A program made the translations under genes and the position numbers. A stretch of DNA of 64,000 bases from the NCBI RefSeq assembly GCF_003609605.1, contig NZ_MCHY01000008.1, forward strand, positions 620,001 through 684,000, read 5' to 3'. This DNA comes from Ammoniphilus oxalaticus (GTDB lineage: Bacteria > Bacillota > Bacilli > Aneurinibacillales > RAOX-1). This document shows, piece by piece, positions 42,448 to 51,563 of this stretch. Every line of letters starts with the position of its first letter. Position 1 is the first letter of the stretch. A model generated the notes under the pieces. It ran no database searches, was not told the origin of the DNA, and saw nothing but the letters and a program-made list of their open reading frames with translations.

Positions 42448-44676
42448 ATGGATGAACACGTTTGGGAGTTGGAGACCGAGCGCTTAGAACAAATGGCGCA
42501 ACAAATCAAACGAGAAATGGAAAAATTGGGAAAGGTCGTGGAGCATCGCCAAAGCGAAGCATTAGAAATTCGCAGAAACTTTTGGGATGAAGTCACGGTT
42601 AATACGTCCGACTATACAGAAATTGCGGAAACAGCGGCGAGCATTCGTCAACAGCAGGCGATTTTAAGCGAGCAGGAGCGGCACTATCAACAAGCCGAAC
42701 AAGGTTTGAAAAAACTTGCTAAATTAGAGGTCGCGCCTTATTTTGCTAGGGTTGATTTTGCGGAAGAGGGGATGTCTAAGGAAGAAATTTATATTGGGAT
42801 AGGCTCCTTTGTTGATGAAGATACCCATGCGCTACTCATTTATGATTGGCGGGCTCCGATTTCAAGTCTATTCTACGATTTTACGCCAGGCCCTGCTCAG
42901 TACCAAACGCCAATCGGCGAAATAAAGGGTCAACTTTCTCTAAAGAGACAGTTTTTAATTAAGCAGGGAAAATTAGAAAACATGTTTGATACAGGCATTC
43001 AAATCGGCGATGAGATGCTCCAGATGATGTTGGCGAAAAACGCGCATGAAAAGATGAGTCACATTGTCACGTCGATCCAACAAGAGCAAAATCAAATTAT
43101 TCGCGACGAAGAACATGATATTTTAATTGTGCAGGGCGCGGCAGGCAGTGGGAAAACGTCGGTCGCTTTGCAACGTGTCGCTTATTTGTTATATCGCTTT
43201 CGAAATTCATTACGCTCGGATAACATGGTTTTATTTTCCCCCAATTCGATTTTTAATGATTATGTTTCTAATGTTTTACCTGAGTTAGGGGAAGCGAATT
43301 TGTTGCAAACAACGTTTCAAGAGCATATTGAACAACAGTTTGAGAAAGTGGTTCAAGTAGAGGACAATTATGATCAATTAGAATATTTATTAGGGGTTAA
43401 AGAGAGCGATCCGAATTACAAGATACGCTTAAAAGGAATTGAATGGAAAACTTCCCTTTCGTTTATGAAACGTGTGGATGATTACGCCGAACAGTTAACA
43501 AAGGAAGGGATGTTGTTTCACCCGTTCGTTTTACGAGAGCGCGTGTTAATCTCTGAGGAGCAAATGCAAACGATTTTTTATGAACAATTAGCTCAAGAGG
43601 CCTGGCTTCCGACCCGTGTGTCAAGATTACAACAGTGGATCGTTGCTGAATTACAAAAATGGGAACGCAGAATTCAAAAGCGTTTCTATCGAAAACTGCG
43701 TGAAAATCCGCGTTACATGGGAACTGAATCTGAAATGAAAACGCAGAGCGAGCAGCGCGCGACACGGATTTTTGATCCGTTGCGTCGACAGGCTAACCAG
43801 CTTGATTTCTTAAATGTAGTGGGGATGTACCAGCGCTTCTTTACGGCGCCACATTTACCGAGTGATTATGCGGCAGTCGGCCTACATACAATCGATCGGT
43901 TGAGTGCAGGGCAGATGTTCTTTGAAGATGCTACACCCTATATGTATTTGAAACAACGGATGATTGGGATGGATACGATCAATCAGATCCGACATGTGAT
44001 CATTGATGAAGCGCAGGATTATTCTCCTTTTCAACTCGAGTATATTCGCAAGTTGTTTCCAAGAGCCAAATTTACGATCTTAGGTGATCTAAATCAAGGG
44101 ATCTTTTATGCCAATCGACAAAGCTATGAACAGATTGAAGGGTTATTTGTTGATCAACAAGTGGGGATCCGAAAAATGATGAAAAGTTATCGTTCCACTG
44201 CGGAGATCGTTAATTTTACCCGTTCAATCTTGAACAAACCGGAACCGATCGAGGCGATTGGCAGACACGGCGAACAGCCGCGCATTCAGCAGGTTGCAGC
44301 AGAGGAACTCCCGCGTTTTGTTGCCGAATGCGTTCTCAGCCTGGGCGCCGCAGGAGCTGAATCAATCGCAATTGTGTGTAAAACAATGGAAGAAGCAAAG
44401 CAAGCGTTTATCGCTTTAGAATATCAACTAGAACAACCGATTCACTTGATTACAAAAGATACACTGGAATTTAAAACGGGCGTGACGGTTATTCCCGCTT
44501 ATTTAGCAAAAGGATTGGAATTTGACGGTGTAATCATTTACAATGCGGGAAGAGCAATATACGAGCATGATGAAGATCGGAAGCTGTTATATACGGCTTG
44601 CACGAGAGCGCTCCATTTTTTACGCGTGTTTCATAGTGGAGAACGATCTCCGTTATTGCCAACGACAGAAGGGTGA
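42448..44676 (+). CDS. helD: HelD-type RNA polymerase-recycling ATPase
   Basis: 742-residue UvrD-like ATPase of the HelD/YvgS family, which removes stalled RNA polymerase from DNA. The N-terminal 200 residues have the HelD coiled-coil arm (LETERLEQMAQQIKREME) and the segment IYDWRAPISSLFYDF, typical of the family. Walker A is VQGAAGSGKTSVALQR near 227-242, motif II VIIDEAQDYSP near 515, and the C-terminal motif LAKGLEFDGVIIYN near 690. ATG 42448 follows AGGAAGG by 9 bases; an earlier ATG at 42439 touches the ribosome binding site. It diverges from the predicted small RNA. Confidence 0.88.
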   Translation: MDEHVWELETERLEQMAQQIKREMEKLGKVVEHRQSEALEIRRNFWDEVTVNTSDYTEIAETAASIRQQQAILSEQERHYQQAEQGLKKLAKLEVAPYFARVDFAEEGMSKEEIYIGIGSFVDEDTHALLIYDWRAPISSLFYDFTPGPAQYQTPIGEIKGQLSLKRQFLIKQGKLENMFDTGIQIGDEMLQMMLAKNAHEKMSHIVTSIQQEQNQIIRDEEHDILIVQGAAGSGKTSVALQRVAYLLYRFRNSLRSDNMVLFSPNSIFNDYVSNVLPELGEANLLQTTFQEHIEQQFEKVVQVEDNYDQLEYLLGVKESDPNYKIRLKGIEWKTSLSFMKRVDDYAEQLTKEGMLFHPFVLRERVLISEEQMQTIFYEQLAQEAWLPTRVSRLQQWIVAELQKWERRIQKRFYRKLRENPRYMGTESEMKTQSEQRATRIFDPLRRQANQLDFLNVVGMYQRFFTAPHLPSDYAAVGLHTIDRLSAGQMFFEDATPYMYLKQRMIGMDTINQIRHVIIDEAQDYSPFQLEYIRKLFPRAKFTILGDLNQGIFYANRQSYEQIEGLFVDQQVGIRKMMKSYRSTAEIVNFTRSILNKPEPIEAIGRHGEQPRIQQVAAEELPRFVAECVLSLGAAGAESIAIVCKTMEEAKQAFIALEYQLEQPIHLITKDTLEFKTGVTVIPAYLAKGLEFDGVIIYNAGRAIYEHDEDRKLLYTACTRALHFLRVFHSGERSPLLPTTEG

Positions 44677-44692
44677 CGGAGACGTCACCCTT
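44669..44692 (+). terminator. Hairpin at the end of helD
   Basis: 9-bp stem AAGGGTGAC/GTCACCCTT overlapping the helD stop, followed by GTTTAG. Confidence 0.55.
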
Positions 44693-44694
44693 GT

Positions 44695-45342
44695 TTAGCG
44701 GATCGGTAGGACATGATAAAACATTGTGAAAAAGTGGAAGGCGCTACCGGCAACGACAAATAGATGCCAAACAGCGTGATGGAAAGGGAAGAGTCGCCAC
44801 ATGTAAAAGATCGTCCCGAATGTATACAAGAGGCCTCCGACGATGAGCATGATGAGGCCCTCAAAGGCTAAACGGTTGATCACAGGTTCAAGGGCGAATA
44901 CAATCATCCAACCCATCGCGAGATAGATCATTGTCGTTAAAAATAGGAATCTCTTTGTAAACAATGCTTTGAAGATAATTCCGAGCGCGGCAATGGTCCA
45001 CACAACACAAAGCAATGTAAATCCTAAGGAACCTTTGACGACGAGCAGTAAAATGGGTGTGTAGCTACCCGCGATAAAAATGTAAATTGAGGCGTGATCC
45101 ATAATTTCAAATAGATCTTTTAGCTTACCTTCGCGTAAACTGTGCAACAAAGTGGAGGACAAGTACAAAAGAAGCATACTTGATCCATAGATAGAGAAAC
45201 TGATGATGTGCGTGGCGCTGCCTTGTTTAGCGGAATGACTGAGGAGTAAGATGAGCGCGACCACGCTTCCTATGGCTCCTAGACCATGTGTAATAGCATT
45301 GGCAATTTCTTCACGTTTTGTGTAAATATAGCTGGATCTCAC
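44695..45342 (-). CDS. yqfA: Hemolysin III/PAQR-family membrane protein
   Basis: 215-residue protein with seven predicted transmembrane helices. The Hly-III signatures are EEIANAITHGLGA near 12-24, SSTLLHSL near 62-69, MDHASIYIFIAGSYTP near 82-97 and the C-terminal HHAVWHLFVVAGSAFHFF near 188-205. The His, Asp and Ser residues form the metal site in PAQR relatives. The function is uncertain; links to membrane fluidity have been described for this family. GTG 45342 with GAGGTG 6 bases upstream is preferred to the GTG three codons earlier. Confidence 0.88.
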   Translation of the reverse strand: MRSSYIYTKREEIANAITHGLGAIGSVVALILLLSHSAKQGSATHIISFSIYGSSMLLLYLSSTLLHSLREGKLKDLFEIMDHASIYIFIAGSYTPILLLVVKGSLGFTLLCVVWTIAALGIIFKALFTKRFLFLTTMIYLAMGWMIVFALEPVINRLAFEGLIMLIVGGLLYTFGTIFYMWRLFPFHHAVWHLFVVAGSAFHFFTMFYHVLPIR

Positions 45343-45589
45343 TTTTGTCACCTCACCATCTTCATTTTAACTTTTTTCGTAATAAAAAGGAATAAAAAAG
45401 TTGTAACAGAAAAAGTACAAGCGCGTTAGACTATGCTTCTAGCTATAAGTTTGACACTTATGTAAAAATTATGCCTAGGAATCCGCCGACACTAGACATT
45501 CTCCCCAGATTGCAAGGTCTTTTTGGAAAGTAAAAAGGAGGTGTCATGAAAAATCAGTTTTACTGACTTTCTAGACAACCCCCTCATAC

Positions 45590-46885
45590 CTATTGCTCGA
45601 GATCTTTTACCGCTTTGTAAATGTCCGCGAACAACTCTTCGATATCTTCCACTTCGACACTGCTGAACGCGACCCTTAGATCGGTTTTTCCTAGGGCGAT
45701 GGTTCCGACCTGATATTGATCAAGCAGATGATTGCGTAATGTCTCAGCTTCTACTTTTTTCAAGTTTAGACACATAAAGTAACCGGAGTTAAACGGATAG
45801 TAATCCCATGCGTCATCATATTTTCCAGAATCAAGCACTTCTTTAACTTTGTTCGCTCTTTCTTTGATAATTCCATATTTTTCTTGCTTCTGTTTTTCAT
45901 AGTCAGGAGCTTGTAGCGCCTTTAGCACAAACGTTTGTGAAGGGTGTGGCCCGCTGGATATCGTCGCGCGAATAATCCCTGTTGTTTTTTGTTCTAAAGC
46001 GGCCAGGAGCGCTTCGCTTTCTGAAGCATACGTAATGAATCCAACGCGGAATCCCCAAACGTACTCTTCTTTCGTTGCTCCATCAATTTTGACAGCAAGC
46101 ACGCGAGGATGAAGATTGGCTAATTTCCCAAACAGCGATTCGCGGAAAGACTCTTCAAAGAATAGGCCATAATACGCATCGTCTGTCAGAACAATGACGT
46201 TGATGCCCGCTTCGGCGCCCGCTTTAATGGCGGCGACAATTTCATCCGCTTCCTCTAAACTTGGGGTGTAACCCGTCGGATTATTCGGGAAGTTCATCAC
46301 GACAATTGCTTTACCGCGCTCTTTTTGACTTAAGATAGCTTCTTTTAAGCCAGCCGCGTTAAATTTCATTTCTTCATTATAAAGTGGGTAGTAAACCAAT
46401 TCAGCGCCGCGACGCAATCCAAATGTAATTTCATAGTTTTCCCAATTTTTATCTGGAATAATAATCGCGTCACCTTGTTCTACAAATAGATCGGAAGCAA
46501 TGCTGAGCCCGTGTGTCAGAGCGTTGGTCACGATCGGGTTGCCAATCGTTTTGCCCGCTAAAGAAGGGGTTTGAGCGATAATTTTATCTTTCCAGATCGA
46601 TCTTAGCTCAGGTTTCCCCGCGGGAGGAGCGTATACGTATAAATCTCGAGGATCGTAAGTTGATAACGTGTCTTGGATTACATCTAAGTGCATCGGTTGC
46701 CCATTTTCAATGGCGATTCCAATCGTAGCATTAAACTTTGTCGCTTTTGATTTAGCCTCTGCAGATTGACTTAAGATTCCTTCCCTTGGAAAATAGATTG
46801 CTTTTCCAAGTTCGGAAAGCATGGCAAAGACGTGCTCATTTTCCTTTTTAATCGTTTCATTCAGTTGCTTGACTAGTGAATTCAT
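45590..46885 (-). CDS. PLP-dependent class I/II aminotransferase
   Basis: 431-residue fold-type I aminotransferase. Substrate/cofactor segments are VYAPPAGKPELR near 84, VTNALTHGLSIAS near 118-130, PDKNWENYEI near 143, NFPNNPTGYTPS near 200 (the Asn contacting PLP) and LTDDAYYGLFFE near 232. The Schiff-base Lys is in DGATKEEYVWGFRVGF near 271. The Arg for the carboxylate is in LRVAFSS near 404. The substrate (aspartate or aromatic amino acids) is not certain. The ATG has AGGAAGAG upstream. It is a single gene. Confidence 0.85.
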   Translation of the reverse strand: MNSLVKQLNETIKKENEHVFAMLSELGKAIYFPREGILSQSAEAKSKATKFNATIGIAIENGQPMHLDVIQDTLSTYDPRDLYVYAPPAGKPELRSIWKDKIIAQTPSLAGKTIGNPIVTNALTHGLSIASDLFVEQGDAIIIPDKNWENYEITFGLRRGAELVYYPLYNEEMKFNAAGLKEAILSQKERGKAIVVMNFPNNPTGYTPSLEEADEIVAAIKAGAEAGINVIVLTDDAYYGLFFEESFRESLFGKLANLHPRVLAVKIDGATKEEYVWGFRVGFITYASESEALLAALEQKTTGIIRATISSGPHPSQTFVLKALQAPDYEKQKQEKYGIIKERANKVKEVLDSGKYDDAWDYYPFNSGYFMCLNLKKVEAETLRNHLLDQYQVGTIALGKTDLRVAFSSVEVEDIEELFADIYKAVKDLEQ

Positions 46886-46989
46886 CTGACTCTTCCTTTC
46901 AATGGATAGGCGATTTCAGTTTTTTCCATGTACTATAATATCAATAAATCAGCGGATATGCCACGTAAGTTTTTTGAATGGGGGAAGTT

Positions 46990-47577
46990 TTATGAAACAG
47001 GCGGATTACGCGTCACCTTTCGTTTGTAGCAGCTGCTCTCATGGTCATTGACTAAACCGGCCGCTTGCATAAACGCGTAACAAATCGTTTTCCCTACAAA
47101 CTTGAAGCCCCTTTGTTTTAAGGCTTGGCTCATTTTTTCGGAACGGTTCGTGTAGCTAGGAATCGATTGATCCGCCGTCCACTGGTTGACAAGCGGTTGT
47201 CCGTTGACAAACGACCAAATGAAGGACGCGAAATCCTCACCTTGTTCTTCCATGGCCAAAAAAGCCTGCGCGTTTGCGATAAAGGCTTCGATTTTACCGC
47301 GGTGCCGAATAATGCCTTTATCTTTTAATAGCCTGTCTATTTTTGCATCCCCATATTGGGCGATCAGGCTCGGATTGAAACCTTCGAACATGAGGCGATA
47401 GTGGTCTCTTTTCTTAAGTACTGTCAGCCAAGAAAGACCAGCCTGGGCGCTCTCTAAACACAATAGTTCAAACAATTCGTATGAATCGTAGCAGGGAACC
47501 CCCCATTCATGATCGTGATAGGCTTGATACATTGGATTTGCAGTGACCCAACTGCATCGTTGGCGTTGCGTCTTCAT
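46990..47577 (-). CDS. tag: DNA-3-methyladenine glycosylase I
   Basis: 195-residue base-excision repair enzyme. Opening RCSWVTANPMYQAYHDHEWG contains the Zn ligands Cys8 and a His; the other two are in VNDHESSCYKR near the C terminus. The helix-hairpin-helix region includes SAQAGLSWLTVLKKR, and FVGKTICYAFMQAAG is the classic Tag motif. Length fits Tag (about 187-200). GGGGAGG is the ribosome binding site. No ada or alkA gene is adjacent. Confidence 0.93.
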   Translation of the reverse strand: MKTQRQRCSWVTANPMYQAYHDHEWGVPCYDSYELFELLCLESAQAGLSWLTVLKKRDHYRLMFEGFNPSLIAQYGDAKIDRLLKDKGIIRHRGKIEAFIANAQAFLAMEEQGEDFASFIWSFVNGQPLVNQWTADQSIPSYTNRSEKMSQALKQRGFKFVGKTICYAFMQAAGLVNDHESSCYKRKVTRNPPVS

Positions 47578-47827
47578 TAGCCGCGCCTCCCCACCTGATT
47601 TTAGACGTTATATTGATCATAACAGATCTGCTTTAAACAAGCACATTCTCCGCTAAAACATCAGAAGAACGTTAGAACGCCGGATTCCCTGCGAATTATA
47701 CAAAATAAGAGAAAATGCACGCTGATCGTTCGACACTTTTTCCAAAGAGGGCTTGGTACAATCGGACATGTAACATAAGCGCAACTACTTTTGCGTGAAA
47801 TGATTGAACCAAGGAGGATTTTATAAT

Positions 47828-48151
47828 ATGGAAAATCGATTTATATGGGTGACGATGACCTTCACGTTTATCGTGTTTTTTGTTATGACGGGAATTAGCA
47901 TTGGCACATACCAGAAGCAGGTCGCTGAGGTAAAGGCTTTACATACAAAATTTGAAAATAGAGAGTTAGAAATTAAGCAGTTAACGGTCGAACTTGTAAA
48001 AAACAAAGAGGATATGACCAATTATAAAAACGTGATTGAATCATACGAACAGAAGATTGAAGAGTACGAACAAACCGTGAGTCGATTGCAAACTGAAATG
48101 AATACGCAGCAAAAATCAATCCAAGAGGTGAAAAGTCAAGTAAATTTTTAG
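47828..48151 (+). CDS. Membrane-anchored coiled coil, upstream part of a split 3D-domain protein
   Basis: 107 codons to a TAG stop. One N-terminal transmembrane helix (WVTMTFTFIVFFVMTGISIG) leads to a long coiled coil (about residues 35-103) with Glu/Lys/Gln heptads. AAGGAGG lies 8 bases before ATG 47828. On its own it has no enzymatic domain. The missing part follows in the -1 frame: from 48148 the frame is open and runs into a 3D domain. The heptamer A-AAT-TTT directly before TAG is a canonical -1 slippery sequence. The full product would be 231 residues, near the size of YuiC-like 3D proteins. Confidence 0.7.
   Translation: MENRFIWVTMTFTFIVFFVMTGISIGTYQKQVAEVKALHTKFENRELEIKQLTVELVKNKEDMTNYKNVIESYEQKIEEYEQTVSRLQTEMNTQQKSIQEVKSQVNF
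48142..48148 (+). promoter_or_regulatory. Slippery heptamer A AAT TTT before TAG (possible -1 frameshift site)
   Basis: It matches X-XXY-YYZ in the reading frame of the upstream part. The 0-frame stop TAG follows at once, and the imperfect hairpin CTGGCC...GGGTCCAG begins 4 bases after the heptamer. A one-base indel in the T5 run is the simpler alternative. Confidence 0.45.
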
Positions 48152-48522
48152 CTGGCCGAGCGGGTCCAGGCGCAAAAAAAGAGGTAAACGCGCAGCAACT
48201 GGCGTCTCGTTCGGCTCAAACAGGCGGGTGGAGAGATTTTCAGGCGACATGGTACACGCCCGCGGGTGGCGTGGGGGATGGTCTAACGACAGCGAGCGGT
48301 GTAAAAGTATCTGAATCAGTCATTGCCGTTGATCCGTCTGTGATTCCATTAGGCAGTATCGTTGAAGTGAAATACGGGGATGGTCGAATCGAACGAAAAC
48401 TAGCTGCGGACAAGGGCGGCGCGGTCAAAGGAAATCGCATCGATATTTTCTGCTGGAGTCAACAAGAAGCGATTAATAATGGGCGTAAAAGTGTGCAGGT
48501 GCGGGTTGTTGGTCGTCAGTGA
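48148..48522 (+). CDS. 3D (DDD) domain, downstream part in the -1 frame
   Basis: The frame is open well upstream of the first possible internal start (GTG 48271). The 3D domain already begins before it: WRDFQATWYTPAGG then VGDGLTTASGVKV. The three conserved Asp lie in IAVDPSVIPLG, LAADKGG and NRIDIF. The fold is the double-psi barrel of MltA/RlpA-like enzymes and of YabE, YocH and YuiC, so muralytic activity is plausible. No ribosome binding site precedes an internal start. Translation therefore needs the frame shift, or the gene is broken. Confidence 0.75.
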   Translation, partial: LAGRAGPGAKKEVNAQQLASRSAQTGGWRDFQATWYTPAGGVGDGLTTASGVKVSESVIAVDPSVIPLGSIVEVKYGDGRIERKLAADKGGAVKGNRIDIFCWSQQEAINNGRKSVQVRVVGRQ

Positions 48523-48533
48523 CAATACAGATG

Positions 48534-48559
48534 TAAAGTTGGAAAAAAGTGACCGATGT
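48534..48559 (+). promoter_or_regulatory. Sigma-D-like promoter after the 3D gene
   Basis: TAAA (48534-48537), 14-base spacer, ACCGATGT (48552-48559), close to TAAA-15-GCCGATAT. A sigma-A-like pair TTGGAC-17-TATAAT overlaps (48559-48587). The block is nearly the same as at 30731-30760. Confidence 0.45.
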
Positions 48560-48602
48560 TGGACAATCAGAGTGAATGATTTATAATGGGAGTGTGTATT
48601 TA

Positions 48603-48633
48603 GGACCGCCTGATTCGTTGAGGTGGTTCTTTC
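48603..48633 (+). terminator. Attenuator-like hairpin in the MATE gene leader
   Basis: GGACCGCCT/AGGTGGTTC stem with two G-T pairs, followed by TTTCTG. It sits between the promoter elements and the MATE gene. Confidence 0.4.
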
Positions 48634-48690
48634 TGTGCGCAAAATAACTGGGAATGAGCAATATAACTTAACTAAAAGGGAAAAGAAAAT

Positions 48691-50055
48691 ATGAATCAAA
48701 CTTACTCGATCCGCCAGAAAGTAAAGCAATTAAGCAAAATTTTGCTGCCGATTTTAATTACTCAGCTTTCCTTATTTGGGATGAACTTTTTCGATACAGT
48801 CATGTCTGGTCATTCAAGTCCCGTGGATCTTGCTGGAGTGGCGATTGGCTCGAGTATTTGGACCCCGATTTTTACGGGCTTGACAGGCGTGCTTATCGCG
48901 ATTACGCCGATTGTTGCTCAACTGATTGGCGCCCGACAACAACACAAGGTATCTTATCAAATCTTCCAAGGGATCTTGCTGTCGATCGCGATTTCCGCGC
49001 TTGTGATCGTGTTTGGCGTACTGTTTCTTGAACAGGGGTTGAGCCTGATGACGCTCGAGCCAAAGGTAACTCAAGTCGCTTTTCATTATTTAATCGCGCT
49101 TTCGTTCGGGTTGGCCCCGATCCTCGTTTACACCGTATTGCGTTGTTTTATCGATGCGCTTGGGCGAACGGAAGTTACAATGATTATTACGCTAATCTCG
49201 CTGCCAATTAATGTCGCGCTTAATTATATTTTTATTTTTGGCAAGTTTGGATTACCTGCAATGGGCGGCGTCGGAGCTGGGATTGCCTCCGCATTAACAT
49301 ACTGGTGTTTGCTGTTTATCGCGCTTGGGGTGATCTACTATCGCCAACCGTTCGCGGGATATCAAATATTTCGTGTTTGGCACAATATCTCGTTCGCTAC
49401 TTGGTTTGAACAGTTACGGATTGGCGTTCCGATTGGGATTGCTATTTTTTTTGAAACAGCGATCTTTGCCGCGGTGACCTTATTTATGAGCGCCTATAGC
49501 ACAGTCACGATTGCCGGCCATCAAGCGGCCTTGAATTTTTCATCGCTTTTGTACATGGTTCCGATGAGTATGTCGTTAGCTCTAACGATCGCTGTTGGTT
49601 TTGAAGTCGGCGGCAGGCGTTATCAAGATGCTCGTCAATATAGTTATCTAGGAATAGGCATGGCCGTTTGTATGGCTCTCTTTTGCGCTGTCGGCTTGAC
49701 GATTTATCGAGAAACTGTCGCTTCAATTTATACAACAGATCCTGTCGTCCTTGAGATGACAGCCCAATTTTTAATCTATGCGATATTCTTTCAACTTTCA
49801 GACGGCATCGCCGCTCCGATTCAAGGGGCCTTGCGTGGCTATAAAGATGTCAATGTGACGTCCGTTGTCGCCTTTGTATCTTATTGGGTGTTAGGCTTGC
49901 CGATTGGCATTGCGTTAGCTAAAATGACAACGCTTGGTCCATATGGCTACTGGATCGGTTTAATTTCAGGGTTGGCTTTTGGCGCAATATTCTTGTTCTT
50001 TAGGCTCTATCGTATTCAGAAAACAGCTGTATTAGAACAGCGGTTAATTGCATAA
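48691..50055 (+). CDS. MATE-family efflux transporter
   Basis: 454-residue inner-membrane exporter with 12 predicted helices in two six-helix bundles. The N-terminal pattern LPILITQLSLFGMNFFDTVMSGH is typical of NorM-type MATE proteins, as are GAGIASALTYW near 192 and LRGYKDVNVTS near 382. Cations or amphiphilic drugs are usual substrates, driven by Na+ or H+. The ATG has AAAAGGGAAAAG upstream. The leader carries two overlapping promoter-like elements and a hairpin. Confidence 0.9.
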   Translation: MNQTYSIRQKVKQLSKILLPILITQLSLFGMNFFDTVMSGHSSPVDLAGVAIGSSIWTPIFTGLTGVLIAITPIVAQLIGARQQHKVSYQIFQGILLSIAISALVIVFGVLFLEQGLSLMTLEPKVTQVAFHYLIALSFGLAPILVYTVLRCFIDALGRTEVTMIITLISLPINVALNYIFIFGKFGLPAMGGVGAGIASALTYWCLLFIALGVIYYRQPFAGYQIFRVWHNISFATWFEQLRIGVPIGIAIFFETAIFAAVTLFMSAYSTVTIAGHQAALNFSSLLYMVPMSMSLALTIAVGFEVGGRRYQDARQYSYLGIGMAVCMALFCAVGLTIYRETVASIYTTDPVVLEMTAQFLIYAIFFQLSDGIAAPIQGALRGYKDVNVTSVVAFVSYWVLGLPIGIALAKMTTLGPYGYWIGLISGLAFGAIFLFFRLYRIQKTAVLEQRLIA

Positions 50056-50238
50056 ACAGTTGTGATAGCAGGTGAAGCCGTTTTGTTTCTTCCCTGCTTT
50101 TTTAATAAAAGTTCTTCTATTAAGCCAATTATACCGAAATCGGGGAAAATTGACGCAATGCAGTTAAAAAAGTAGAAGCCAAACGAACCGATATGTTATG
50201 CTAATAACTACTAAAATAGGAATAAAGGTGGAACTGAC

Positions 50239-51156
50239 GTGATTCTTCAAAATGGGGAAGCGCTTGAAAAAGTAAAACTTGCTGAAGGGAACATGAGCTT
50301 AGTGCTCTCCACGCCATGCGGCACAGAGATGATTCATCATTTTATCCCTAAGGGCGCGCAGTGGTCACTGTTTCCTGAAAAAGGTCGAACGGCAACAGAA
50401 GCAATCTATGTTCTTTCTGGAAAACTGCTTTTGGAATACATGGAAAAAAAGACAATTCTCGTGAAGGGTGACGGTTTGAGTTCTTCTCCCTTAACGGATG
50501 ATCTTATTTTTGAGGCGCTGGAAGATAGCGAATTCATGTATACGACGACTGAACCTATTTTTTATACGTATAGCAACAGGGTGAAAGAACTAAGGGAATT
50601 GTCGGTTGCGATCGGGCTTAAAGATGGATACACGGATGATCATTGCAGCCGCATTCGAGACATCTCTCTAAAAGTAGGCAAACAACTCGGGTTAACCCAG
50701 TCAGAATTGTTTGTTTTATCTTTTGGTTCATTTTTCCATGACCTTGGTAAAATTATGATACCCGAACAGATCTTGCTTAAAACAGATCCATTAACAGAAA
50801 AAGAACGTGAAGCTCTAAAACTTCACACGGTGTATGGCGGCGCGATTTTGCGTGAAACAGGACAAGCTCATTTAATTAAAGCCGCTGAAATCGTGGAACA
50901 ACATCACGAACGATATGATGGAAAAGGATATCCGATTGGCTACGAAAAAGATGAAATTAATATGGGAGCGGCGATCGTCGCGGTTGTCGATTCATACGAC
51001 GCGATGATAACCGATCGGGTTTATCAGAAAAGAAGAACACCGATGCAAGCTTTAGAAGAAATTAAACGATGTCGGGGCGTCAATTATCATCCAGATGTTG
51101 TCGACGCTTTTATAAAAGTAATGCAAAAGGAATGGAATGAGGACGGAACAGACTAA
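50239..51156 (+). CDS. Cupin plus HD-GYP-domain protein
   Basis: 305-residue cytosolic protein. Residues about 20-105 form a cupin-like beta barrel (EAIYVLSGKLLLEY...KGDGL). Residues about 115-300 are an HD-GYP domain: metal motif FFHDLGKI near 166, then HTVYGG, EQHHERYDGKGYP near 221-233 and VVDSYDAM. The GYP motif is intact, so c-di-GMP phosphodiesterase activity is plausible. A cupin sensor fused to HD-GYP suggests control by a small ligand. GTG 50239 has AAAGGTGG upstream. Confidence 0.85.
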   Translation: MILQNGEALEKVKLAEGNMSLVLSTPCGTEMIHHFIPKGAQWSLFPEKGRTATEAIYVLSGKLLLEYMEKKTILVKGDGLSSSPLTDDLIFEALEDSEFMYTTTEPIFYTYSNRVKELRELSVAIGLKDGYTDDHCSRIRDISLKVGKQLGLTQSELFVLSFGSFFHDLGKIMIPEQILLKTDPLTEKEREALKLHTVYGGAILRETGQAHLIKAAEIVEQHHERYDGKGYPIGYEKDEINMGAAIVAVVDSYDAMITDRVYQKRRTPMQALEEIKRCRGVNYHPDVVDAFIKVMQKEWNEDGTD

Positions 51157-51268
51157 TCAATTACCTGTTCGGAGCGGTTCGCCAGCTAAAGGAAAGAATA
51201 CGATTTACCCGTCAAGGTTATAGTAAAAAGGACACGCTCTCCATCACTAAAACAAGGAGGTAAGTTAT

Positions 51269-51517
51269 ATGTCTATTTTACAAAACTTTGATGACTGGAG
51301 ATCTTTTCTAAACGAACGTATTGACCAAGCGCAATCGATGGGGATTGACGATACTACAATTTCTAAGATTGCTCACCAAATGGCTGATTATCTAGCTGAT
51401 AAGGTCGAACCTAAAAATGAACAAGAGCGATTGTTAAAGGATCTGTGGGAAAGCGCGGATTCAGAGCAACAACGCGCCTTGGCTTCGGTGTTAGTTCAGT
51501 ATATGGACAAGAAATAA
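51269..51517 (+). CDS. ymfJ: DUF3243 (YmfJ-like) protein
   Basis: 82-residue all-helical protein. The order LQNFDDWRSFLNERI, MGIDDTTISKIAHQMADYLA, PKNEQERLLKDLW and ALASVLVQYM matches B. subtilis YmfJ. The function is unknown. AAGGAGG precedes the ATG. A bidirectional terminator follows. Confidence 0.82.
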   Translation: MSILQNFDDWRSFLNERIDQAQSMGIDDTTISKIAHQMADYLADKVEPKNEQERLLKDLWESADSEQQRALASVLVQYMDKK

Positions 51518-51533
51518 CGGTTTAAGTAACAAG

Positions 51534-51560
51534 AAAAGCCCCCAAATTGGGGGCTTTTTT
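51534..51560. terminator. Bidirectional terminator
   Basis: AAAAGCCCCCAA/TTGGGGGCTTTT with T-runs on both strands, between the ymfJ-like and GerD-like genes. Confidence 0.92.
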
Positions 51561-51563
51561 CGT

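Noticed and set aside
45546-45566. Six-codon ORF with AGGAGG in the gap between yqfA and the aminotransferase gene
   Set aside because: It is followed by the end of a convergent gene, not by a coding region it could regulate, so a leader-peptide role is unsupported.
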